Source: Chrysochromulina parva (Eukaryota > Haptophyta > Prymnesiales > Chrysochromulinaceae). From it: a stretch of 16,314 bases of DNA. The notes below the pieces were generated by a model, which was not told where the DNA came from, did no database searches, and was given only the letters and a program-made list of their open reading frames with translations. Positions 8,309 through 15,312 of the stretch are shown here, in pieces. Made by a program: the position numbers and the translations under genes. Positions within the stretch are counted from its first letter, which is position 1, and every line of letters begins with the position of its first letter. The stretch lies in the NCBI GenBank assembly GCA_002887195.1, contig PJAB01001210.1, positions 1 through 16,314 on the forward strand, given 5' to 3'.

Positions 8309-8611
8309 GGCGGCCAGGCCGCGGCAGCAGTGCTAGCGACGCCGACCTCTGCGGAAGAAGAAATTCGTGTGAACGAGCTGTTAACACCGATCACCTATTT
8401 TGAGCTTTAGGAATTTGAGGAGGGGCGTGGGCCTCCAGTGGGGCGGTGTGTTCACTGTGTTGTGAAGAGCCAGAAAATGAACCCAGTAGGAATTGAGCTG
8501 GCAAAGGTGAACGGAAAGGATCCGGTCCTTTCGAGGTGTGTACGGAGCGGGTCCCGTAAAACCACGCCTTACCACGATGACCATTTCATCAACACAACAG
8601 ACCAGTTAGTC
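8309..8611. other. Spacer between the kinase 3' end and the PP2A-like start
   Basis: About 300 bp between two minus-strand genes. It should contain the PP2A-like promoter and 5' leader and the kinase 3' flank. I see no clear TATA box, terminator hairpin or repeat. Confidence 0.5.
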
Positions 8612-10226
8612 TCACATTGTTTCGTCACCTCGCGGAGAGAGGTCGACCCGAAAGACAAACTCCGACTCGGCTGTCTCTGCTCCCCCCCTCCCCCCCGAGC
8701 CTCCCCGGGCGACGCGCGGCCGCAGCTCGTTGATCGTCTCGAGCGAATGCGTCGGGGTCGCCCCAGGCTGGCCTGCCACATAGGCGCCGAGGCGGCAAAG
8801 GGTCATCAAGGTTCATCAAGGTTCATCAAGGTTAATCAAGGTTAATCAAGGTTGATCAAGGGTCATCAAGTATCATCAAGTGTCATCAAGTGTCATCAAG
8901 TGTCATCAAGGGTCATCAAGGGTCATCAAGGGTCATCAAGGGCCCTCACCTGCCACATAGGCGCCGAGGCGGCAGCCCGCCTCGAGCGCCGCGGAAGCGC
9001 TCGGCACGGCGCCCTCCCGGAGCATGGCCGCGAGCAAGGCCGCCAGGAACGCATCGCCAGCGCCGACTGTATCCGCCTGCCCCCCTCCCGGCGTTTTGGG
9101 CGCGACGAAGCCATCGCAACCGAAGGCTCTGCCAGCATATTCTCCACCGCCCTTCCTTCCATCCTCGTCGCCCGATCTCGTCAGTTTCGTCGATTGCTCG
9201 TCGCCCGATCTCGTCAGTTTCGTCGATTGCTCGTCGCCCGATCTCGTCAGTTTCGTCGATTGCTCGTCGCCCGATCTCGTCAGTTTCGTCGATTGCCAGA
9301 GCACCGCGCCGCGCGCGCCGCGTGTCACGACGACACTCGAGGCGCGCCTAAGGGCCGCACCGATGGACGCCGCCGCCCTCGCAACAGCGCGCGTCGCCTC
9401 GTCGCCGCCGACCTCACCGTCCGTGCTGGGCGCCGTGTTGGGCGCGGCGGCGGCCCTCTCGGCCGCCTGCGCGGCCGCCAGCGCGGCCGCTGCGAGCTCG
9501 CGACTCGGACCTGATGAGGGAGGCAATCAGAGCTCATCAGAGCTCATCGGACCTGATGAGCGAGGCAATCAGAACTCATCAGAGCTCGCGACTCGGACCT
9601 GCTTCGGTCGTCTCTAACAGCATGCTGGCCAGCGGCACCAGCTCCTCGTCGTTCAGCTTGAGCAAGTCGGCCGAGCGTGCCGCGTCGGCCACCACCGCCG
9701 CCTCGACAAAGGGCGGCCGGAGGTTGATGTCGCAGACTGCAAAGGAGGCAGCGGCCGCCGCGGCTCGTATGGCCGCGCGAGAGCCCTCGGCGCGCATGCC
9801 CAGCGAGCCAAAGACCAGAGCGTCTGCACTCTTGGCCGCGGCCGCGGCGCCGGCGGTCGGGATGAAGTCCCACGCGGCCGGCGTCACGAACGTGTACGAG
9901 GCGTCGCCGCTGCGGTCGAGCTCGACGGTGACAAAGCCAGTCTCAGCCTCACGCACCTGCACGATCAGGTCTGTGTCCACACCCTGAGCTTGCAGCCGGC
10001 GAACCGCCTCGGTGCCCAGCCGATCGTGGCCGACTGCTGACAGGTACCTCGCGCGCACGCCGGCCTGAGCTAGGTGGCACGCGACGTTCAGCGGCGCGCC
10101 TCCAAGATAGATCGCGGAGGGAAGCCCATCGAAGAGCGTCTCGCCGATGCAGAGCACGGAGGGCGCGGCGGCTGCGGCCGACACGAGGGCCGAGAGGACG
10201 GCGACGACGGAGCCGAAGAATCGCAT
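8612..10226 (-). CDS. PfkB-family carbohydrate kinase (fructokinase-like), signal-bearing, 3 exons
   Basis: Exons: 10226-9599, 9510-8950 and 8772-8612; 1350 nt, 449 aa, phases consistent. PfkB kinases transfer phosphate from ATP to sugars or nucleosides. Family marks are CIGETLFDGLP (26-36), LGGAPLNVACHLAQAG (41-56), AETGFVTVELD (94-104), PAAWDF (116-121), DINLRP (166-171), KLNDEE (190-195), TRGARGA (272-278) and signature DTVGAGDAF (356-364) with catalytic Asp 362. Exon 3 adds GATPTHSLETI, the usual GATP-containing C-terminal region. Residues about 3-21 are hydrophobic and Ala-rich, suggesting a signal peptide for the secretory route or a plastid. A fourfold 11-residue repeat (282-325) sits before the active-site signature and makes the protein longer than usual. 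The overall pattern resembles fructokinases; the true substrate is not shown. Confidence 0.88.
8773..8974 (-). repeat. Kinase intron 2 flanked by a perfect 25-bp exon duplication
   Basis: The last 25 nt of exon 2 (8950-8974; minus strand starts TGCCGCCTCGGCGCC and ends GGCAG) are repeated exactly at 8773-8797, the end of the intron. The copy therefore supplies the acceptor AG before GCCAGCCTG. This duplicates the acceptor side rather than the donor side. Confidence 0.88.
8800..8943 (-). repeat. Decamer satellite inside kinase intron 2
   Basis: About fourteen 10-bp units of the form GGTCATCAAG (CTTGATGACC on the minus strand) fill most of the 177-nt intron. Variants include GGTTAATCAA and TATCATCAAG. 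The unit contains TTGAT, a loose branch-point-like match. Confidence 0.88.
9165..9296 (-). repeat. Four 33-bp tandem repeats in kinase exon 2
   Basis: Units 9165-9197, 9198-9230, 9231-9263 and 9264-9296 are identical. They are in frame and encode QSTKLTRSGDE four times (residues 282-325), between the TRGARGA strand and the ATP-site signature. Either they expand a surface loop or they belong to an unrecognised intron. I see no convincing splice pair, so I kept them coding. Confidence 0.85.
9511..9598 (-). repeat. Kinase intron 1 flanked by an exon duplication
   Basis: The 88-nt intron starts GTCCGAGTCGCGAGCTC and exon 2 starts with the same 17 nt. The acceptor is GCCTCCCTCATCAG. A second CTCATCAGGTCCGA lies inside the intron as a decoy acceptor with a shorter copy. 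Skipping the splice would meet a TGA at once. Confidence 0.85.
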
Positions 10227-10371
10227 TTCGCAAGTCAGGACAAGTCCTGTGCCGCGACAGACTCCCGACAGCCGTTGCGTTTCCGGTGCGTCGAGCGTCG
10301 TCTCAGCGTTCCGTCACTTCTTCTCCGGGTGACCTCCGCTCTCCGCACGCACTCAGGGCTTGGCCGCCCCA
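10227..10371. promoter_or_regulatory. Divergent promoter region between kinase and LETM1
   Basis: Only 145 bp separate the two start codons, so both 5' leaders and core promoters must lie here or overlap coding sequence. A perfect inverted repeat CAGGAC-AA-GTCCTG is at 10236-10249. No TATA box is seen. A bidirectional promoter is inferred from geometry. Confidence 0.6.
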
Positions 10372-13300
10372 ATGCAAGCACGTTGGCTCCGTTCGCCGCA
10401 GTGCCCGCCGCTCCTCGCGGCGGCGCTGCCACGCCCAGCGGTCTTCGTGGCCATCCGCTCGGCCGCGTCCATGAGCGCACTGGCCGTCCGGTCGGGCGCG
10501 GTGGCCACCGCGGCTGCGGGCCGGCGCGGCCTGAGCAGTAGCAGCAGCGGCAGCAGCAGCGCCCGAAGCGGCGCTTCGTCGTCGAGCTTCCGGCTGCTCG
10601 CGCCCGCGCCGATTGCGCTGCTCCACCGCCACCGGGCTCCTCTCCGCGGCGCCGGTGCCGGCGGGAGCACCGCCGCCGCCGCGCTCGCACGGGCGATTAG
10701 CGGCGGCGGCGGCAGCAGTAAGGCGCCACCGCCGGCGCGCTGGACGCCGACGTGGGTGTGGGTGAACGTCAAGGAGGCGGCGCTCCACTACTGGCACGGG
10801 AGCAAACTCCTCTACGCCGACATCCGCATCGCCTCCAAGCTGCTCAAGCGGATCATCTTCGGCCGCTCGCTGTCGCGGCGCGAGCACAAGCTGCTGGTAC
10901 GAGCCGCGCGATGTCGGCCCTGCATGCAGCAAGCGCCCACCACGGCGCCCACCCCCACCCACCCTTTCCCCACAGGTGCGCGTGAGCGCGGACATCGCGC
11001 GGCTCGTGCCTCTGCTGTTCTTCGTGATCGTGCCGCTGGCCGAGTTCGCCCTGCCGTTCGCCATCCGGCTCTTCCCGAACCTGCTGCCCTCGACGTTCGA
11101 GGAGAAGCACCATGCGGAGGAGAAGCAGAAGAAGATGCTCAAGGTGCGCTGATGGCCCCGCTGATTGCCTCTGATGGCCTCTGATGGCCTCTGATGGCCT
11201 CTGATGGCCTCTGATGGCCTCTGATGGCCTCTGATGGCCTCTGATGGCCTCTGATTGCCTCGCTGATGGCCTCTGATGGCATTCTAATGGCCTCTGATGA
11301 CCTCTGATGACCTCTGATGGCCTGCCTCATCAGGTGCGGATGGAGATGGCTCAATTCTTGATGACCACTGATGACCTCTGATGACCTCTGATGACCTCTG
11401 ACGACCTCTGATGACCTCTGATGGCCTGCCTCATCAGGTGCGGATGGAGATGGCTCAATTCTTGCAGCACACCCTCGACGAGCGCGCCACCCAGGTGACC
11501 GATACGGCGCCCGTGACGCCGAGCACCGGATCTGGACCCGCATGCAAGTGCTCACCACGGCGCCCGCGCAGGTAACCGCCGAGCACCGGCAGCGCGAGCG
11601 CTTGAAGGAGGAGGCGGAGCAGGCGCTCAACGCGACGCCATCCGAGAGCCCGCGTAAGATGACGCTGGTCGAGCAGCGTGTGGAGGAGATGCGGCGACAG
11701 TTTGGGCCTCGCACGGATGGGCGTCTGGACGCCGATGTGCGCGAGTTTATGGTGCGTACTGCTGATGACCTCTGATGACCGCTGATGACCTCTGATGGCC
11801 TCTGATGACCTCTGATGGCCTCTGATGACCTTTGATGGCCTCTGATGACCGCTGATGACTGATGATGACCACCGATGACCGCTGATGATCGCTGATGACC
11901 TCTGATTGCCTCCCTCATCAGGTGCGCATGAAGGAGGGCGGGCGCGCTAAGGACCCCGCGGAGCTGCTTGAGGTCATGCGAGGCTTCAAGGACAACGTGA
12001 CGCTCGACCACCTGTACGCGGGCTGATGGCCACTAATAACCTCTGATGACCTCTGATGACCTCTGACGACCCGTGAGTGCTCCCGATGGCCTCTAATGAC
12101 CTTTGATGACCTTTGAGGACGCCTGATTGCCTCCCTCATCAGGTACCGAGACCAGCTCATTGCGATGATGATGACCTCTGATGATGACCTCTGATGATGA
12201 CCTCTGATTGCCTCCCTCATCAGGTACCGAGACCAGCTCATTGCGATGGCACAATTCCTCAACATGAACCACTTCGCGCCCACGGCGCTGCTCCGCTTCC
12301 AGATTCGTCAACGGCTGCGGAGACTGCGCAATGAAGACAAGGAGATCTTGTGGGAAGGTGCGTGCCGCTGATGAGCGCTGATGAGCGCTGATGAGCTCTG
12401 ATGAGCGCTGATGACCACTCTAATTGCATGCGGCCTTCCATCGCTCCTGTGCGAAGGTATCGGCGGTCTGAGTGAGACCGAGCTACGCATGCAAGTGCTC
12501 ACCACGGCGCCCGCTCCTCTTCCCCACAGGTATCGGCGGCCTGAGCGAGACCGAGCTGCGCACCGACCTTCGTAACCGCGGCTTGCCTACCAAGGACCTG
12601 AACCACAAGCAGATGCAGAAGGCGATGGAGCAATGGCTCTCGCTCTCGCAGGAAAAGGAGATTCCGTACGCGATCCTAATTTGGCCTTGATTGGCCTTGA
12701 TTGCCCTTGATTGGCCTTGATTGGCCTTGATCGCTCTCGCAGGAAAAGGAGATTCCGTGCCCTTGATTGCCCTTGATTGGCCTTGATTGGCCTTGATTGC
12801 CCTCGAAGGAGGTCCCGTCATCGCTGTCTCCTCCCCGAACCAAATATGGGCCTGTCCCTCGCATGCAAGCGCCCACCACGGCGCCCGCCCCTCTTCCCCA
12901 CAGGTACTCCCTCCTCATCCTCACGAACATGCTCCACTTCACGGCCACTCGCCACGACCAGAGCCAGCGCGCGCTGCTCGGCGACGCCGGTGAGACTGTC
13001 GATGAGACTGTGCTCCCCCTCGCCGCCGCCCAGGCCGCCATGTCGTCGCTCCCGACTGAGATGGCAGCCATGTCGACCTTGATCGCCGACCAGACGAGCG
13101 GCGAGAAGCTCGAAGCGCTTCACCGAGAGGAGGAGCTCGTCGAGGAGGTGCGATCTCCATCGATCTCCATCGATCTCCCTTGATTGCCTCTGATGGCGCT
13201 CCACCGAGAGGATGAGCTCGTCGAGGAGGTGCGATCTCCGCCTCGATCTGCACCGATCTGCCTCGATCTGCCTCGATCTCCCTTGATTGCTTCTGCTCGC

Positions 13301-14553
13301 GTCTGATGGTCTCTGATGGCTCCCTTCATCAGGAGCGCATCGTTCTCGACTCGGCGGTTGACAAGCTCGAGGATCGCATGTTCGCGCCCGATACGACGCC
13401 CGAGACGACCATCTCCGCTTCGTCCTCCGCACCTTCCAAATTAGGAACCGCGGCTCTCAGCGCTTACGAGGAAGGGGACGCGTTCGAGAAGGCCGCGGCC
13501 GCCGCGCAGATTCCGCTCGAGGCGGCAGATCGCGAGCTCGAGGCGGCAGATCTCGATCTCCCCGCCGCCCAGTACATGGCGAACGCGGAGGCGCTGTCTG
13601 CGGCAGGCGCCAAGGGTCCAGGCGCCTTGCCGGGCGCCGTGGCCGAGGCCGAGCCGGTCGTGCATCTCACGCGCGAGCAGATTGCGAATCTGGCTGAGGC
13701 GATCGACACGATGATCGACTCACCCATCCGTATGGAAAGGTTAGTCCCCCCCTCCCACTGATTGCCACTAATGGCCACTAAATGGCCACTAATAGATCGA
13801 CTCACCCATCCGTATGGAAAGGTAGTCCCCCTCTCCCACTGATTGCCACTAATGACCACCATTGCCACTCATGACCTCCGAGTGGATGGCCACTGATGAC
13901 CTGCCTGGGTGCGACCGATTGCATCCCTCATCAGGGAGGAGATGGCGGAGCTCGAAGCTGAGCGCGTCGCAGCGGCGGGCACGGTGGAGGAGGCGAAAAA
14001 GTCGTCCCGCGCTGTCAAGCTGCTCGACTCGCGTGTGCAGTCGATGATGGACCGCATCAAGACCGAGATGGAGGCGAGCGAGGTCTCGATTGGCGCGGCG
14101 TTCCACAAGCTCGATCTCGATGGCGACGGGATGCTTTCAAAGGGCGAGCTGCTCAAAGCGATGGAAGAGGTGCGAGTGCGATCTGAGTGCGATCTGATTG
14201 CGATCTGGGTGCGATCTCCTGAGCTGATTGCGATCTGCGTGTGATCTGATTGCGATCTGGGTGCGATCTGTTTGGGTGCGATCTCCTTGGCTGATTGCGA
14301 TCTGCTCGCCCGATCTCGGTGCGATCTCGTCGCGCAGCTCGAGCCATCTCGTCGGCCAGACGCGCAGGCATTCGAGGCTCTGCTCGTCAAGATGGACACG
14401 GACCAGGACGGGCAGATCTCGGTGGGCGAGATCCGCAAGCTCATCAAGGACATGCGCGAGATTGCAGACGTGACGGACGAGGAGAACACGGGCGTGACGC
14501 CGGGCGCGAAGGCCGCCGCCGCGGCGGCCGCGGCGGGAGGCAGCGGACCGTGA
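10372..14553 (+). CDS. LETM1: LETM1-family mitochondrial cation/proton exchanger with two EF-hands, 11 exons
   Basis: Exons: 10372-10896, 10976-11143, 11438-11494, 11572-11751, 11922-12013, 12224-12357, 12530-12665, 12904-13147, 13333-13739, 13935-14169 and 14338-14553; 2394 nt, 797 aa, phases consistent. LETM1 is an inner mitochondrial membrane protein that exchanges K+ or Ca2+ for protons and maintains matrix volume. The Arg/Ala/Ser-rich N-terminus fits a transit peptide. LETM1 marks are KEAALHYWHGSKLLYADI (134-151), LSRREHKLL (167-175) and a membrane segment around 185-206 followed by LFPNLLPSTF (207-216). The matrix domain has LDHLYRDQLIAMAQFLNM (339-356), EGIGGLSETELRTDLRNRGL (385-404) and IPYSLLIL. 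EF-hand loops are DLDGDGMLSKGE (708-719) and DTDQDGQISVGE (746-757), both with canonical ligands. Exon borders rest on homology and phase, not transcripts; exon 9 and the start of exon 11 are least certain. Confidence 0.9.
10897..10975 (+). mobile_element. LETM1 intron 1 with introner-like element
   Basis: 79 nt. The element begins GCATGCAGCAAGCGCCCACC (10922), then GGCGCC, a pyrimidine tract and TTTCCCCACAG. The intron starts GTACGAG and exon 2 starts GTGCGCG, a possible worn duplication. Confidence 0.75.
11144..11437 (+). repeat. LETM1 intron 2: decamer satellite plus a duplicated acceptor/exon segment
   Basis: 294 nt, mostly units of CTGATGGCCT or CTGATGACCT with a 10-bp period. A 44-nt block ending in the first 27 nt of exon 3 occurs at 11317-11360 and again at 11421-11464. 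Both include CTCATCAG|GTGCGG. Using the first acceptor would lead to a stop soon afterwards, so the second is preferred. Confidence 0.85.
11495..11571 (+). mobile_element. LETM1 intron 3 with a short introner-like element
   Basis: 77 nt. GCATGCAAGTGCTCACCACG (11540) is followed by GCGCCCGCGCAG; the pyrimidine tract is missing. The intron holds GTGACGCCGAGCACCGG and exon 4 starts GTAACCGCCGAGCACCGG, so exon sequence is copied inside the intron. Confidence 0.8.
11752..11921 (+). repeat. LETM1 intron 4: decamer satellite ending CTCATCAG
   Basis: 170 nt of TGATGACCTC and TGATGGCCTC units with GATGACTGATGATG variants, ending GATTGCCTCCCTCATCAG. The intron starts GTGCGTA and exon 5 starts GTGCGCA. 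Confidence 0.8.
12014..12223 (+). repeat. LETM1 intron 5: satellite with a duplicated acceptor and exon start
   Basis: 210 nt. A 45-nt block covering TTGCCTCCCTCATCAG and the first 25 nt of exon 6 occurs at 12123-12167 and 12204-12248, 81 nt apart. The intron starts GTACGCG and exon 6 starts GTACCGA. The first acceptor would run into a TGA. Confidence 0.85.
12358..12529 (+). mobile_element. LETM1 intron 6: TGATGAGCGC repeats, exon copy and introner-like element
   Basis: 172 nt. Units of GCTGATGAGC come first (about 12367-12415). Next, 12457-12489 copies the first 33 nt of exon 7 with three differences, all synonymous in the exon frame. The element GCATGCAAGTGCTCACCACG (12487), GCGCCC, pyrimidines and TTCCCCACAG follow. 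Confidence 0.85.
12666..12903 (+). mobile_element. LETM1 intron 7: TTGATTGGCC satellite, exon copy and introner-like element
   Basis: 238 nt. It begins GTACGCGATCC; exon 8 begins GTACTCC. Units of TTGATTGGCC and TTGATTGCCC have a 10-bp period, interrupted by an exact copy of the last 28 nt of exon 7 region starting TCGCTCTCGCAGG (about 12731). CC(A/T)6GG decamers are at 12675 and 12840. The element (12861-12903) ends TTCCCCACAG. Confidence 0.8.
13148..13332 (+). repeat. LETM1 intron 8: CGATCTCCAT-type repeats and an exon 8-end copy
   Basis: 185 nt. About 13196-13238 repeats the end of exon 8 (CACCGAGAGGATGAGCTCGT versus CACCGAGAGGAGGAGCTCGT) with its donor GAG|GTGCGATCTCC. Short CGATCTCC and CGATCTGC runs follow both copies. 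The intron ends CCTTCATCAG. Confidence 0.8.
13740..13934 (+). repeat. LETM1 intron 9: duplicated exon 9 end and donor
   Basis: 195 nt. GATCGACTCACCCATCCGTA followed by TGGAAAGG and a T-AGTCCCCC block occurs at the exon end (from 13714) and again from about 13797, one base shorter at the donor (GTTAGT against GTAGTC). CACTAATGGC repeats fill the rest. The intron ends ATCCCTCATCAG. Confidence 0.8.
14170..14337 (+). repeat. LETM1 intron 10: GTGCGATCTG repeats
   Basis: 168 nt built from GTGCGATCTG, TTGCGATCTG and GGTGCGATCT units that echo its own donor GTGCGAG. The acceptor CGTCGCGCAG is chosen because it keeps the frame from the first EF-hand into the second; other AGs nearby are possible. Confidence 0.7.
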
Positions 14554-14685
14554 GCGCCATGATGAGCGCCACAATGAGCGCCATGTTGAGCGCTCAACGC
14601 GGCGGCCGAGGCGGGTGGCAGCGGAGGCACCGGACCGTGAGCGCCATGTTGAGCGCCATGATGAGCGCCATGTTGAGCGCCTCTC
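14554..14685. repeat. Duplicated LETM1 stop region and GAGCGCCATGATG array
   Basis: GTGAGCGCCATGATGAGCGC-type 12-15-bp units run over 14550-14590 and 14637-14681. A near copy of the last coding bases (GGCGGGTGGCAGCGGA, then CCGGACCGTGAGCGCC) lies at about 14608-14647, so the stop-codon region is present twice. Confidence 0.75.
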
Positions 14686-15312
14686 TCTCGAGCCGCGCAT
14701 CCTAATTTGGCAGTTGACGAACTCTCGGATCCTCTCGCGGTCGCGCTTGACGAACTCTCGCGAGATCAATGGAGATCCTCTCGTGCTGAGGCGGTGCGGT
14801 GCGAACCGAGAGAGGGAGAGAGGGAGAGAGGGAGAGAGAGGGTCGTCACGCGGGACGGTGGATCTGGTGATGATCTGGAGCGCGGAGGGTGAGTGGATGA
14901 CCGAGGCCTGTACACCTGCAGCTGCACCGTGTGTGAGAGACGCTGGCGTGATCGAGCAGAGAGTCTTCTCCTCAGCTGAGCCTTTTTCCTAATATAGTCA
15001 ACTTCCTAATATGGATCGAGCAGTCTTCTCCTCAGCTGATCCGGCATATCTCAAAACACAAAAGTTAAATCCTTGCAGAATCCATGAAAAAAAGCGCACC
15101 GGTTGTTCTTAGTAAAAAAAGGAGATGCTGCGCGTATTCCCACTGCGCGCTCGCAACCCAATCTCCCTACATCGCCTACCACAAAACGGCGCGAAACCGA
15201 AACTCTTCAAACTTGTCGCATTTGCTCATGTGTATTTTTGGCTTCATCGGCCTCTTCGCCATTGCCTAACACACGACAGGCTCGAAGGAGGACTCGCCAC
15301 GCGTCGGAGCGG
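14686..15312. other. Intergenic region with local duplications and two CC(A/T)6GG decamers
   Basis: TTGACGAACTCTCG occurs at 14714 and 14748, each followed by GATCCTCTCG. An (AG)n-type tract GAGAGAGGGAGAGAGGG covers about 14808-14840. TCTTCTCCTCAGCTGA occurs near 14965 and 15028. CC(A/T)6GG decamers are at 14701 and 15005. From about 15045 the DNA is more AT-rich, with A-runs, which may be a promoter or 5' leader. CCTAACACACGACAG at 15265-15279 resembles a branch point and acceptor. Confidence 0.6.

Noticed and set aside
8800..8943. CRISPR-like array in the decamer repeats
   Set aside because: The units are contiguous 10-mers with no spacers, lie inside an intron of a eukaryotic gene, and vary like a satellite.
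9165..9296. Calling the 33-bp repeats an intron
   Set aside because: They are in frame and open, and I found no GT-AG pair with the flanking duplication or acceptor class seen in the other introns. The possibility stays open pending cDNA.
8936..9526. Ending the kinase at the TGA just inside intron 2
   Set aside because: That would lose the GATP-containing C-terminus typical of PfkB kinases, while splicing at the duplicated GGCAG restores it in frame.
9024..9617. 197-codon plus-strand frame opposite the kinase
   Set aside because: It is the mirror of strongly GC3-biased coding sequence; the minus strand carries the conserved kinase motifs.
11334..11360. A small extra LETM1 exon made from the upstream copy of the exon 3 start
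   Set aside because: No donor GT follows it before the satellite, and it reads into TGA. It is better explained as a duplication.
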